Origin: Candidatus Dormiibacterota bacterium | GTDB lineage: Bacteria > Chloroflexota > Dormibacteria > UBA8260 > Bog-877 | Reading direction: 5' to 3' | DNA length: 25,029 bases | Assembly (NCBI GenBank): GCA_003164475.1 | Contig: PLTL01000146.1 | Coordinates: forward strand, 1,088-26,116 | Part shown: positions 7,638 to 16,032 of the stretch, in pieces | Numbering within the stretch: the first letter of the stretch is position 1 | Layout: each line of letters opens with the position of its first letter | Notes under the pieces: generated by a model | Databases searched by the model: none | What the model saw: the letters and a program-made list of their open reading frames with translations, nothing else | What the model was told of the DNA's origin: nothing | Translations under genes and position numbers: made by a program

Positions 7638-8425
7638 CTTCACCGCGGGGTGCGCTCCGGATCGTTCCCGATCCCATCGATCAGTTGCAGCCGGTGGTCA
7701 GTGACCCGCGGTCTCTGTCAGTCCAGATCGCTGAACGAATCCGTCAACTCATCTCCGACGGGGCCCTCGGCCCCGGCGAGCGGCTGCCCACTGAGGCGGG
7801 ATTCGCGTCCCGGTTCAGGGTGGGAAGGACGACCGTCCGCGAGGCGCTGAAACTCCTCGAGAACGACGGGCTCATCCAGGTGAGGAGGGGGCGGGGCCGA
7901 TTTGTTTCCGCAACGCCCTTGGTCCGACGTCCGCTCACCCGGCTGGAGGGAGTGACGGAGATGATGGAGGCGTGCGGGTACGACGTCACCAACCGCGTCG
8001 TGTCCGTCACCGTGGAACGGCCGACGCCGGAGGAGCGGGAGGTTCTTCAGCTTCCCGATGGCGCCGACGTGATTCGTCTGGAACGCATCCGCCTGCATCG
8101 CGGGGAGCCCTACATTCTCTCTCTCGACGTCATCCCGCGCTCCCACTTCGCCGAGGATATTGGCGCACTCGACTGGAGCGGGTCGCTCCTGGCTCTGCTT
8201 GAGGCTCGTGGCGCGATGCCCGCCTTTGCCGTGGCGCGGGTCTCTGCCGTGCAGTTGCCGCGGGCTCTCCTGCGTCGGCACAAACTGGCCAGCGGCGTCC
8301 CGTGGCTGCTGATGATTCAGACCAACACCACCGAGGAAGGGGTGCCCGTGATCTACTCTCACGACTATCACCGAGGCGACTGTTTCACGTTCGACGTCCT
8401 GCGCCGGGTGGAGAGGCGGCCATGA
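7634..8425 (+). CDS. GntR-family regulator, HutC/UTRA subfamily
   Basis: The 263-residue protein has an N-terminal winged helix at about residues 30-95, with the typical LPTEAGFASRFRVGRTTVREAL recognition region and wing KLLENDGLIQVRRGRGRFV. A C-terminal UTRA effector domain (about 110-255) includes the IRLERIRLHRGEPYILS motif. Proteins of this class usually repress catabolic genes and let go when they bind a sugar phosphate, amino acid or similar metabolite. The GTG start overlaps the dehydrogenase stop, and the stop overlaps the aminotransferase ATG (ATGA), so the regulator is made within the operon and may autoregulate it. Its site may be the palindrome at 6167-6186 or at 6527-6538. The effector is unknown. 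Confidence 0.92.
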   Translation: MTSPRGALRIVPDPIDQLQPVVSDPRSLSVQIAERIRQLISDGALGPGERLPTEAGFASRFRVGRTTVREALKLLENDGLIQVRRGRGRFVSATPLVRRPLTRLEGVTEMMEACGYDVTNRVVSVTVERPTPEEREVLQLPDGADVIRLERIRLHRGEPYILSLDVIPRSHFAEDIGALDWSGSLLALLEARGAMPAFAVARVSAVQLPRALLRRHKLASGVPWLLMIQTNTTEEGVPVIYSHDYHRGDCFTFDVLRRVERRP

Positions 8426-9546
8426 TGGCGGAGAGCGGGCCCCCAGTGATCCTGGCCGAGGACGCGAGACGATGGCACGCCAAGATTGCAGGCGAGTTGC
8501 GGGCGGCATTCGAGGATGTTCTTGAGGTCGGCAAATTCACCATGGGCCGCCACCTCTCGGCCTTTGAGGGAGAGTTCGCCGCCTACAGTGGGGCGCGCGC
8601 CTGCGTCGGCACTTCGAGCGGGACCTCGGCGCTGCAGCTGGCGCTGCTGGCCCTTGGAGTTGGCCCGGGTGACGAGGTCATCACGGTGCCGAACACCTAC
8701 GTTGCGACCGCGTTCGCCGTGACCTATGTGGGGGCGGTGCCGGTGTTCGTCGACGTCGACCCCATCACGTACAATCTCGACCCGCAGAGGATTGCGGAGG
8801 TCCGCACCGATCGCACCCGGGCGGTGTTGCCCGTGCACATGTACGGACAGGCCGCTGATGTCGACGCTATCCGCCACGTCGCCCCCGACCTGCCTATCCT
8901 GGAGGACGCAGCTCACGCCCATGGGGCGACGCTGGGGGAGCGGAGGGCTGGCAGTCTCGGGGATCTGGCTGCATTCTCGTTCTATCCGACCAAGGTCCTG
9001 GGCGCGCTCGGAGATGGCGGAGCCATCACCACCTCACGTGAGGATCTTGAGCAGCGAGCGCGCCAGCTCCGCTACATGGGACAGCGGGCGACCAAGCATG
9101 ACCATGAGGCGCTCGGCTACCAGGAGCGGCTGGATGAAATGCAGGCGGCTTTCCTTCAGGTGAAGCTTCGTCAACTTGAGGACCAGATCGCCGGTCGCCG
9201 CCGGGTGGCGGCCGCCTACCGAGAGCTACTTGCGGGAACGCCGCTCACCCTGCCCGCACATGATGTGAGCGGTCGGCACGTGTACTACATGTTCACCGTG
9301 CTTGCCCCCTCCCGGGACGCCTTGGCACGACATCTGCTCGACCGCGGCATCACGACGCAGGTGATCTACCCGAGGCTGGTTCCTGAGCAGAAGGCTTACC
9401 GTGACTTGCCCTGGCGCGCCGGCGAGCTGCCGGTGGCGAAGAACCTTCCCTCTCGAATCCTCTGCTTGCCCATGTTCGCGGAGCTTTCAACGGCCGAGAT
9501 CGAGCGGGTCGCAGAGGCAATCCGGGAATTCTACGGACCTAGCTGA
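8422..9546 (+). CDS. DegT/DnrJ/EryC1 (SMAT) PLP aminotransferase
   Basis: This is a fold-type I pyridoxal phosphate aminotransferase of 374 residues, in the sugar-aminotransferase family that also includes AHBA synthase and scyllo-inosose aminotransferases. The phosphate-binding GTSSGTSALQLAL block lies near residues 65-77, the cofactor Asp162 is in LEDAAHAHGA, and Lys191 in SFYPTKVLGALGDGG forms the internal aldimine. These enzymes move an amino group, usually from Glu or Gln, to a keto sugar or keto cyclitol, or run in reverse. The ATG at 8422 overlaps the GntR stop and follows a GGAGAGG ribosome site. Its place between a dehydrogenase and a GH4 enzyme, both able to make keto groups, suggests it acts on a keto product of one of them. 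The substrate itself is inferred only. Confidence 0.92.
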   Translation: MMAESGPPVILAEDARRWHAKIAGELRAAFEDVLEVGKFTMGRHLSAFEGEFAAYSGARACVGTSSGTSALQLALLALGVGPGDEVITVPNTYVATAFAVTYVGAVPVFVDVDPITYNLDPQRIAEVRTDRTRAVLPVHMYGQAADVDAIRHVAPDLPILEDAAHAHGATLGERRAGSLGDLAAFSFYPTKVLGALGDGGAITTSREDLEQRARQLRYMGQRATKHDHEALGYQERLDEMQAAFLQVKLRQLEDQIAGRRRVAAAYRELLAGTPLTLPAHDVSGRHVYYMFTVLAPSRDALARHLLDRGITTQVIYPRLVPEQKAYRDLPWRAGELPVAKNLPSRILCLPMFAELSTAEIERVAEAIREFYGPS

Positions 9547-9548
9547 CG

Positions 9549-10778
9549 ATGCGATTCGCGGTCCTTGGCGGCAACGCGGCGTCGACGCTGCAGCTCGTCG
9601 ATGCCATCGCCGCCTGGCCGGGCGGCCAGGATCGCAGGCCTGAGATAGAGCTGATTCTCCACGGGCGGTCCTCCGAGCGGCTGGGCCTGATGGCGGCGGC
9701 GTGCCGTGCGCGGGCTGGACAGCTTGGCTTGGACCTTCGCGTGGTCGGCGAGGCCCAGCGCCCGGCGGCTCTGGACGGCGCGGACGTCGTCCTCAACCAG
9801 ATACGCGTCGGCGGCCTGCAGGCGCGCTCCGTCGATGAATCGTTGGCCCACGACTTCGGCCTGCCTGGTGAGGAGACGTTGGGCCCGGGGGGCTTCGCCT
9901 GCGCGGTGCGCACGGTTCCTGCGCTGCGTCCGGTCTGGGGTGATGTCGCCCACTATGCGACGGGCAGCTTGGTGATCAACCTGACGAATCCCGCCGGGAT
10001 CGTCCAGCAGGCTGCCAGGGCCGGGTTCGAGCTGGAGGTCGTAAGCGTCTGCGACAGCCCGGTGACCCTGCTCGACAGTGTCGCTGCGCGCCTGGGCCGG
10101 GGGAGCCAGGAGGTGCGATCACGGTACGTGGGGATGAACCACGTTGGCTGGTACCTGCCAGCGGACCTGGCCGAGCTGGACTCCCTGGGAGGCTTGGTCG
10201 AGGGGATTGACCCTGCACTTCCGCAGCTGCACGCAGGCCTGCCGAGCGCCTACCTGCGCTACTACGTGCATCCTGACCGCGTACTTAGGGCGCAGTTGGG
10301 TCGGCCCACCCGTGCCCAGGAGTTGATGCGCATCCAGGAGGAGGTGCTGGGGTCGCTGCGGGGCGGGCCGGGCTCGATCTCCACGCCCTGGAAGCGGAGG
10401 GCGGTTTGGTACTCGCTCGCGGTTGTGCCGCTGGTCGATGCCTGGTTCAACGGGTCGGAGGAGACGCTCATCGTCGGCCTGCCCAACCGAGGACGCATCC
10501 CCTGGCTCCACGACGATATCGTGATCGAGGCTGCGATCGCGATCCGGGTTCCTCAACGCCTGGACGTCCTCCCGCTGCCTGCCGTCCCCGAGCTGCCGCG
10601 CGCGCTCCTGTCCCAGCAGGCGGCGTTCGAGACTCTGACGACCCGGGCGCTGCTTGGGGCCGCCACCGAGGAAGGGCTGACACGAGCCTTGCTGGCGAAC
10701 CCCATGGTGCGAAGCGTCGACCAAGCGCGTGGGCTGGTGGATGCCATCCGCCGAAGCGTGGAAGCTGGCCCTGGGTGA
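9549..10778 (+). CDS. Glycoside hydrolase family 4 (NAD- and metal-dependent)
   Basis: The 409-residue protein is a GH4 enzyme, a class that opens glycosidic bonds by transient NAD+-dependent oxidation at C3 followed by elimination, and often uses 6-phosphorylated glycosides. Visible features are an N-terminal Rossmann strand (FAVLGGNAAST), the NQIRVGG loop at 83-89, the GPGGF block, and NLTNPAG. Metal ligands are Cys168 and His198, and YLRYY at 235-239 holds the candidate catalytic tyrosine. The residue after Cys168 is Asp rather than the frequent Asn. It starts 2 bases after the aminotransferase stop, and its own stop shares one base with the ROK kinase ATG. The kinase next door could supply phosphorylated substrate, since no PTS gene is present. 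Glucosidase, galacturonidase and glucuronidase specificities cannot be told apart by eye. Confidence 0.93.
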   Translation: MRFAVLGGNAASTLQLVDAIAAWPGGQDRRPEIELILHGRSSERLGLMAAACRARAGQLGLDLRVVGEAQRPAALDGADVVLNQIRVGGLQARSVDESLAHDFGLPGEETLGPGGFACAVRTVPALRPVWGDVAHYATGSLVINLTNPAGIVQQAARAGFELEVVSVCDSPVTLLDSVAARLGRGSQEVRSRYVGMNHVGWYLPADLAELDSLGGLVEGIDPALPQLHAGLPSAYLRYYVHPDRVLRAQLGRPTRAQELMRIQEEVLGSLRGGPGSISTPWKRRAVWYSLAVVPLVDAWFNGSEETLIVGLPNRGRIPWLHDDIVIEAAIAIRVPQRLDVLPLPAVPELPRALLSQQAAFETLTTRALLGAATEEGLTRALLANPMVRSVDQARGLVDAIRRSVEAGPG

Positions 10779-11797
10779 TGGACGGCTCGGCTGAGGTCCG
10801 CCATTCAGGGGTGCTGCTAGCTGCGGACGTCGGCGCTTCGAAGACTCTGGTTGCCTTGGTGGACCCTGGTCCCGGCGGTTGGACCTGGCTTGGCTCCCCG
10901 CTCCGCTTCGCGACACCTCAAGATCCAGCTGCCTTGGTCGAGCTGATCGCCCAGGCCGCTGAAGTGCGCGCCCGCGATGCCGGACGGTCGATCCGAGGCG
11001 CAGGGATAGCCATTCCCGGACCGCTCGATCCGGACCAGGGGATCGTTACCCATCTGCCGAATCTCGGCTGGCACAACGTCCCGTTCGCCAGGATGCTCAC
11101 GGCTCGGCTTCACGTTCCCGTCGCCCTCAATGACGATGCTCGCATGGGCGCACTCGGGGAGTGGGCGGTCGGCGCCGGTCGAGGTACCAACATCCTCGTC
11201 TTCGTGGCGGTGAGCACGGGGATTGGCTCCGGCCTGGTGATCGACGGGCGCCCGTACGTCGGCGCCCATGGGTTCGCGGGCGAGTTTGGCCACATTGTCG
11301 TGGACCCCAACGGCCCTCGCTGTGGCTGCGGCCACCGAGGATGCGTCGAGGCCTATGCGGGTGGACTCGCCCTGGCGCGCGCCGCCTGCCGGGCGTGGCC
11401 GCGCCGTCGGCTCGAGGACGGGAGTCCATCTCCGCGAACCGCGAGCGATGTCTTCCGCCTGGCACGGCAGCACCATCCGGTGGCGGCCTCGCTCGTCGAC
11501 CAGGCCACCGACGCCCTCGCCCTGGGGATCGGCGCCATCGCGGCCGTATTCGACCCCGGGTTGATCGTGATCGGTGGCTCGGTGGCAATGGGCGAGCGGC
11601 GCTGGCTCGCCTCGGTGGTGGCTCGCGCCCGCCAGCGCTGCATTGCGGATGCCGGCAGAGAGATACGGGTCGCCCCGCCGGGCCTGGGAGGCCTCTCCTC
11701 GCTGGCCGGGGCTGCCCAGCTTGCCATTGGCGTCGGCGGCGAGGGAGCAACTGTGCCGGTGACCTCGTCAGCAAACGGCCACGGCGATTCCGGATGA
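10778..11797 (+). CDS. ROK-family sugar kinase
   Basis: This is a ROK (repressor, ORF, kinase) protein of 339 residues without an N-terminal DNA-binding domain, hence a kinase rather than a repressor. The phosphate-1 loop DVGASKT begins at Asp17. The catalytic region NDDARMGALGE is present, and the zinc site is complete: His172, Cys182, Cys184 and Cys189 (CGCGHRGCVE). ROK kinases phosphorylate glucose, N-acetylglucosamine, N-acetylmannosamine or amino sugars such as kanosamine at O6. The ATG at 10778 overlaps the GH4 stop by one base (TGATG). It ends the operon and probably makes the phosphosugar that the GH4 enzyme or aminotransferase uses. The last 20 or so residues are a Gly/Ser/Thr-rich tail of no clear use. 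Confidence 0.92.
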   Translation: MDGSAEVRHSGVLLAADVGASKTLVALVDPGPGGWTWLGSPLRFATPQDPAALVELIAQAAEVRARDAGRSIRGAGIAIPGPLDPDQGIVTHLPNLGWHNVPFARMLTARLHVPVALNDDARMGALGEWAVGAGRGTNILVFVAVSTGIGSGLVIDGRPYVGAHGFAGEFGHIVVDPNGPRCGCGHRGCVEAYAGGLALARAACRAWPRRRLEDGSPSPRTASDVFRLARQHHPVAASLVDQATDALALGIGAIAAVFDPGLIVIGGSVAMGERRWLASVVARARQRCIADAGREIRVAPPGLGGLSSLAGAAQLAIGVGGEGATVPVTSSANGHGDSG

Positions 11798-11948
11798 CCT
11801 AGGTGGTGGGAGCAAGCAGGGGGCCGGTCTTCGCCGTGGGATCGGGGAGGACGAGGGTCTCCAACACCTGGCCGGTGCGGTATCTGTCAGGTAACGCGGC
11901 CGGGCCCTTGCTAGCGGGGCTGGGCCCGACCCGGTGATGCTCCTAGCT

Positions 11949-11984
11949 CCACAGAGGATGCCGAGCCTGCGGCTGCCTCCGTGG
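11949..11984. terminator. Imperfect hairpin between convergent ROK and MarR genes
   Basis: CCACAGAGG (11949-11957) pairs with CCTCCGTGG (11976-11984) at 8 of 9 positions, and an inner AGCC/GGCT stem sits in the loop. It lies between two converging genes, where a two-way terminator is expected, but no T-run is seen. The rest of 11798-12077 (280 bases) shows no gene. Confidence 0.35.
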
Positions 11985-12077
11985 CGGAACTCCTTCCCCG
12001 GCACGGATCCCCATCAATCCGGCACCTTCTGATCGTCCGACCCCGATTCCGGCTCGAACCTCCGCCGCTTGGGAGAG

Positions 12078-12572
12078 TCAGCCCCGGCTCTGGTGCGACC
12101 CGCCCTCGAGGCATCGGTGGACGGCCGCCAGCACCTTGAGAAGGGCCTGGAGCTCCTGAGTGTCGAAGCCGCAGAGGAGCTGGAGCGCCTCCTGGTGGTG
12201 GTATCCGGAGGCCGCCTCGGCGGCGGCGATCCCCTCAGGCGAGAGCGCCGCGTGGACCACCCGGCGGTCGGCATCGTCACGGGTGCGGATCGCCAGCCCA
12301 TGCTCCTCCAGGCGGTCCAGAGCCGAGCTGGCGGAGGGCAGGCTGATCCCCAGCGCCTCCGCCAGCGCTCCCACCGTGGCGGGGCCGATCTCGTGCAGCA
12401 CCATCACCATGTGCATCTGCCCGACCGGCAGCTCTCGGTGGGCCCAGCGGCCTGCGGGCCCCTGGCGCCACTGCCGGGCTGCGGTCTCCTCCAGGGCGGC
12501 GAGCGCCTCCGCCCGAAGCTGGGTGCGGGCGGTGTCGGTTTGGAGGGCCTCGGTCGAGCCAGCGGTGGGCAT
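12078..12572 (-). CDS. MarR-family regulator of the adjacent efflux pump
   Basis: The 164-residue protein is a MarR-type dimeric winged-helix regulator. Helices around VGALAEALGISLPSASSALDRLEEHGL form the reading head at about residues 60-87, and TRDDADRRVVHAALSPEG is the classic DxRR wing. The ATG at 12572 lies two bases after the efflux gene's stop and uses a GAGAGG site inside that gene's end, so the two are one transcript. Such proteins normally repress their own operon and respond to toxic small molecules. The likely target is the nested inverted repeat at 14308-14348. The C-terminal Cys near CGFDTQ could matter for redox sensing, but that is a guess. Confidence 0.92.
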   Translation of the reverse strand: MPTAGSTEALQTDTARTQLRAEALAALEETAARQWRQGPAGRWAHRELPVGQMHMVMVLHEIGPATVGALAEALGISLPSASSALDRLEEHGLAIRTRDDADRRVVHAALSPEGIAAAEAASGYHHQEALQLLCGFDTQELQALLKVLAAVHRCLEGGSHQSRG

Positions 12573-12574
12573 CG

Positions 12575-14245
12575 TCAGCCTCTCGGTGGGCCGGCCGCTA
12601 CCAGCTGCTCTTCCCGGGCCGGCTCGGCGGGTGCCTCGGTTGACTCGGCCGGCGGTGCCTCGTGATGGGTGGTGCGCAGTGGCAGCTCCTTGAGGAAGAG
12701 GGTCGCCACCACCGCCCACACTGAGACCACCAACCCGATCCGGAATGACGAGACGATGCCCTGGGCCAGGGCCTCGTGGATCGCTCTCACGATGGCGCCG
12801 ATGTAGGGATGGGCGACCGCGGGCAGGACGTGGGCCAGCTCGGCACCCAGGTTGCCCACCCCGGTGAGGCTGCTGTTGGAGCTGGACGAGAGGTGGCCGG
12901 CGAGCGACGCCGGCACTCCGGCTCGGGCCAGGTCCTTGGGGACCTCGGTGGTGACAGCCGCGGAGAGCGAGGTCCCGGCGATGGCGAGGCCGATGGTGCC
13001 GCCGATCTGACGAACGAAGGTCAGGGTGCTGGTGGCCACACCCAGCTGGTTGATGGGGACCGAGTTCTGCACCACCAGGATGTAGCCGGACATGGACGGC
13101 CCGATGCCGATCCCGAGCACGAACAGCCAGCTCCAGAGGGGAAGGTTGCCGGTGGTGGCGGTGAGCTGGGTCATCAGCAACAGTCCCACCGTGAGGATCG
13201 CCATCGAGCCGACCAAGAGGGCCTTGTACCTACCTGTGCGGGCGATCAGCAACCCGGCGCCGACGCTGGTCGCCATCAAGCCCAACAGCAGGGGCCAGAG
13301 CATGTAGCCGGAGGCAGTGGCGCTGATGCCCCGAACCGCCTGGTAGTAGCGGGGCATGAAGATCACCGCGATGAAGAAGGCGAAGGACATGAAGAAGATG
13401 GCCGCCTGCGAGGCCGCGTAGGTGCGGATCCGGAACAGGTGCAAGGGCAGGATCGGCTCCTTGGCCCGGCTCTCGATGTAGAGGAACACCAGTCCCAGCA
13501 GAGACCCCAGCAGGATCAGCCCGCCGACCCGCCAGGAGAACCATGAGTAGGCGATCCCCGAGCTGCCCGAGAGGCCCTTTTCGGTGAGCCCGATCAGTAT
13601 CGGAACCAGCGCCATGGAGAAGACCAGGGCGCCCAGGTAGTCGATCGAGGGGCTGGCCCCCTCCCGCTTGTGGTTGGGAAGCTGGGTGGCGATGACCGCC
13701 AGGGCGACGATCCCGATCGGGAGGTTGACGTAGAAGACCCAGTGCCAGCTGATGTTGTCGGTGATCCAGCCGCCCAGGAAGGGCCCCACCAAGAACGCGA
13801 GCCCGAAGACGGCCCCAAAGAAGCCCTGGTACTTGCCCCGCTCGCGGGGGGTGAAGAGGTCACCGATGACCGCCAGGGCGATCGGGAAGAGGGCGCCGGC
13901 GCCCAGGCCCTGAAGGCCCCGGAACAGGATCAGCTCGGTCATGTTCTGGGAGAGCCCGGAGAGGGCGGAGCCGACCAGGAACAGCCCGATGCCGATGATC
14001 AGAAGCAGCTTGCGTCCGAAGAGGTCGGAGAGCTTGCCGTAGATGGGCACGGTGATGGTGCTGGTCAGCAGGTACGCGGTCACCACCCACACGTAGAGGT
14101 TGTTCCCGCCTAGGTCGGTCACGATGGTGGGCAGGGCCGTCCCTACGACGGTCTGGTCCAGGGCGCTGAGGAAGAGCCCCAGCATCACCGCCGCCACGAT
14201 GGCCAGCTTGGCGCGCTGGGAAAGGTGCATCACGGGTTGGGGCAT
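12575..14245 (-). CDS. DHA2-type (14-TM) MFS multidrug efflux transporter
   Basis: This is a drug:proton antiporter of the EmrB/QacA group with about 14 membrane segments in 556 residues, in the inner membrane. Diagnostic motifs are LDQTVVGTALPTI in helix 1 (motif D1), GKLSDLFGRKLLL between helices 2 and 3 (motif A), LFRGLQGLGAGAL (motif B) and GPFLGGWITD (motif C). A long loop near the C-terminus (AGVPASLAGHLSSSSN) lies before the last helix, as is usual in this group. The ATG at 14245 was chosen; a TTG two codons earlier at 14251 sits closer to a GAGG site and is possible. It forms an operon with the downstream MarR gene. The exported compounds are unknown. Confidence 0.93.
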   Translation of the reverse strand: MPQPVMHLSQRAKLAIVAAVMLGLFLSALDQTVVGTALPTIVTDLGGNNLYVWVVTAYLLTSTITVPIYGKLSDLFGRKLLLIIGIGLFLVGSALSGLSQNMTELILFRGLQGLGAGALFPIALAVIGDLFTPRERGKYQGFFGAVFGLAFLVGPFLGGWITDNISWHWVFYVNLPIGIVALAVIATQLPNHKREGASPSIDYLGALVFSMALVPILIGLTEKGLSGSSGIAYSWFSWRVGGLILLGSLLGLVFLYIESRAKEPILPLHLFRIRTYAASQAAIFFMSFAFFIAVIFMPRYYQAVRGISATASGYMLWPLLLGLMATSVGAGLLIARTGRYKALLVGSMAILTVGLLLMTQLTATTGNLPLWSWLFVLGIGIGPSMSGYILVVQNSVPINQLGVATSTLTFVRQIGGTIGLAIAGTSLSAAVTTEVPKDLARAGVPASLAGHLSSSSNSSLTGVGNLGAELAHVLPAVAHPYIGAIVRAIHEALAQGIVSSFRIGLVVSVWAVVATLFLKELPLRTTHHEAPPAESTEAPAEPAREEQLVAAGPPRG

Positions 14246-14307
14246 GGACAACGGAGGACCTCGAGATGGCTGCTGATCGCTCGGCGGCCGGGCCGCGGCG
14301 ATAGCAG

Positions 14308-14348
14308 AAGGTTAGCTTGTCGAGAATAATTCTGTCAAGTCTAACCTT
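14308..14348 (-). promoter_or_regulatory. Efflux-operon promoter covered by concentric inverted repeats
   Basis: Reading leftward, TTGACA (14338-14333) and TAACCT (14314-14309) are 18 bases apart. Three inverted repeats share a centre at about 14328: AAGGTTAG/CTAACCTT (14308-14315 and 14341-14348), CTTG/CAAG (14316-14319 and 14336-14339) and AGAAT/ATTCT (14323-14333). A MarR dimer bound here would cover both promoter boxes. The outer right arm also holds the stop codon of the J-domain gene. Confidence 0.72.
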
Positions 14349-15720
14349 TGCCGATCTCGGGCTCGGCGGGGAACCCGAGGTTGTCCACGTAGGCGGCCCT
14401 GACTGAAGCGGCCAGGGTCAGGCCGGCCGCCTTGGGGTGGGAATGCACCCGAAAGCGCAGCCGAGCGCCCCTCATTGCCAGCAGGTGGACCCCTTCCGGC
14501 TGATCTCGGAACAGACGCTCCAGCACCCGGCCGACCAGCCTGGCCGCCGCGTCGCCCAGCCGGCGGTCCAGACCGCACTGGGACAGCGGCTCGCCCCAGG
14601 GGAGCCGGCCGGGGCCCCGGCCCGAGTCAAGCAGCCAGCTCCGGCTCGTCGGCAGGGCCTGGAGCAATCGCTCCAGGGCGGCCGGCGGCCGCCCCCCGTC
14701 CAGTGCCGAGCCCGGGAGCGGCTCGTAGCCATCCCGCCGGCCCCTCCGCGCCTCCAGGGCCCGCTGGGCTGAGCCCACCTCGGCCAAGCTGAGCTGGGCC
14801 ACCGCGGCCAGTCCGTCCCAGCCCCGCTCCAGCGCGCCCATCGCCCGTCGGTCCTCGGCCCAGGCCGTGACCAGCGCCAGGGCGGGAGACGGGAGGCGGA
14901 GGTCGAGCAGAGCCTCCGAGTTGCGCCGCCTCGCCTCCTGCCGGTCTGCGGGACGGGGCTCCAAAGCCTGGTAGATCCCGCCCGGATGGGGCAGGTTGAT
15001 CTCGTAGCCGGAGACGGAGAGCCTGCCCATGAGGCTGACGTCCGCCCGGTAGGGGAGTTCCTGGCGTCGGCCTGGGAAGGCGCTCGCCCATCGGGTCAGG
15101 GCTCGCTCCAGCTGCTGCAGCTTCCACTCCCCGTTCTCGTCCAGCTCCTCCTCGTCCGACCCCCGCGCCTCGGCGGGGCCCTCGAGCCCCACCATGGTCA
15201 CGAGCCGGTGTCGCTCGACGAAGTCGGCTGCCCGCAGCGCCTCACGCAGGGCCGGATGGGGGGGCAGGTCTCCGATCAGCAACGGCGGCCTGGCGGCGTC
15301 CGCTGCTCGCCTCAGGAACCGCGAGAGCGACAGGTCCCAGTCGCCCCCGGGGATCGCGATGTGGAGGTCGCCGGGCCCGGTCCGGAGCAGCACCCCGACG
15401 AAGGGCCCAACACTCCATGCGGGTACCAGAGATGGCCGCCGCCGGCGGGCGACGGGCTGGGGTTCCGCTCTGAGCAGGAGGTCGTACGCGGCCCGGCGCT
15501 CCGGGGTGGCCACCAGCGACCAGGCCGTCTGGAGCTGAGTGAACAGGGCGGTGGCCCGGGACTGATCGAGCCGGGAGAGAGCCGGCCGCCGGACCTGGAC
15601 GTCGGGATGGAGCTCTCGGGCCTGGGCTCGATAACTGCGGCGCAGCTCGGTCCAGCTGGCGGAGCGGGGCGCTCCCAGCACCGAGTAGACATCGAGCAGC
15701 GCGCGCTGCCTGGTCTTCAC
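14341..15720 (-). CDS. J-domain protein with long unrecognised C-terminal region
   Basis: The N-terminal 85 or so residues of this 459-residue protein form a J-domain: helix II RRSYRAQARELHPDV with the HPD triad at residues 38-40, and a helix III/IV region ending in TPERRAAYDLLL. J-domains stimulate the ATPase of DnaK. There is no Gly/Phe linker and no CxxCxGxG zinc repeats, so this is a class C co-chaperone. The remaining 370 residues are soluble and Arg/Leu/Ala-rich. They contain an acidic patch (GSDEEELDENGEW) and match no family I recognise. The start is GTG at 15720 without a ribosome site. The gene lies between metG and the efflux operon on the same strand, 312 bases from metG, so co-transcription is doubtful. 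Confidence 0.8.
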   Translation of the reverse strand: MKTRQRALLDVYSVLGAPRSASWTELRRSYRAQARELHPDVQVRRPALSRLDQSRATALFTQLQTAWSLVATPERRAAYDLLLRAEPQPVARRRRPSLVPAWSVGPFVGVLLRTGPGDLHIAIPGGDWDLSLSRFLRRAADAARPPLLIGDLPPHPALREALRAADFVERHRLVTMVGLEGPAEARGSDEEELDENGEWKLQQLERALTRWASAFPGRRQELPYRADVSLMGRLSVSGYEINLPHPGGIYQALEPRPADRQEARRRNSEALLDLRLPSPALALVTAWAEDRRAMGALERGWDGLAAVAQLSLAEVGSAQRALEARRGRRDGYEPLPGSALDGGRPPAALERLLQALPTSRSWLLDSGRGPGRLPWGEPLSQCGLDRRLGDAAARLVGRVLERLFRDQPEGVHLLAMRGARLRFRVHSHPKAAGLTLAASVRAAYVDNLGFPAEPEIGKG

Positions 15721-16032
15721 TTTGGGCGCGTGTCTAACTGCAGGCTGGGGACCAGTCCGCTGCGCTCGGGGGTGGAAGAGGGCCCGGGAGCAGGCTGGGG
15801 GCGGGGGAGAGCCTGCTCCGTTGCGGGGACACCTCGCCGGCGACCCGGAGCCTGCTGGTCGCCGCAGCCCCAGTTCCGCCGAGATCGGAGATCGGCCGCT
15901 GCGGCCAGCCGAGGGATGTCAGCAGTCGGCCGGCCTCGCCGGCCGGCCGCGCCGCCAGGCCCAGTGGCGCTCCCAGCCAGCCAGCGTGCCGACGTGGGAG
16001 CCTGGGGCTGGGCTGGGCCCTGGGCGCTGACC
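15721..16032. other. Gap between metG and the J-domain gene, with hairpin and direct repeat
   Basis: No gene is visible. CGGCCGGC (15927-15934) and GCCGGCCG (15938-15945) form a perfect 8-bp stem with a 3-base loop, about 90 bases downstream of the metG stop, and may help terminate metG. GCAGGCTGGGG occurs twice, 50 bases apart (15740-15750 and 15790-15800). The promoter of the J-domain gene should lie at the left end, but I see no clear boxes. Confidence 0.45.

Noticed and set aside
10406..10777. N-terminal extension of the ROK kinase into the GH4 gene
   Set aside because: The extra 124 residues overlap GH4 coding sequence and look random; the ATG at 10778, sharing a base with the GH4 stop, begins right before the kinase fold.
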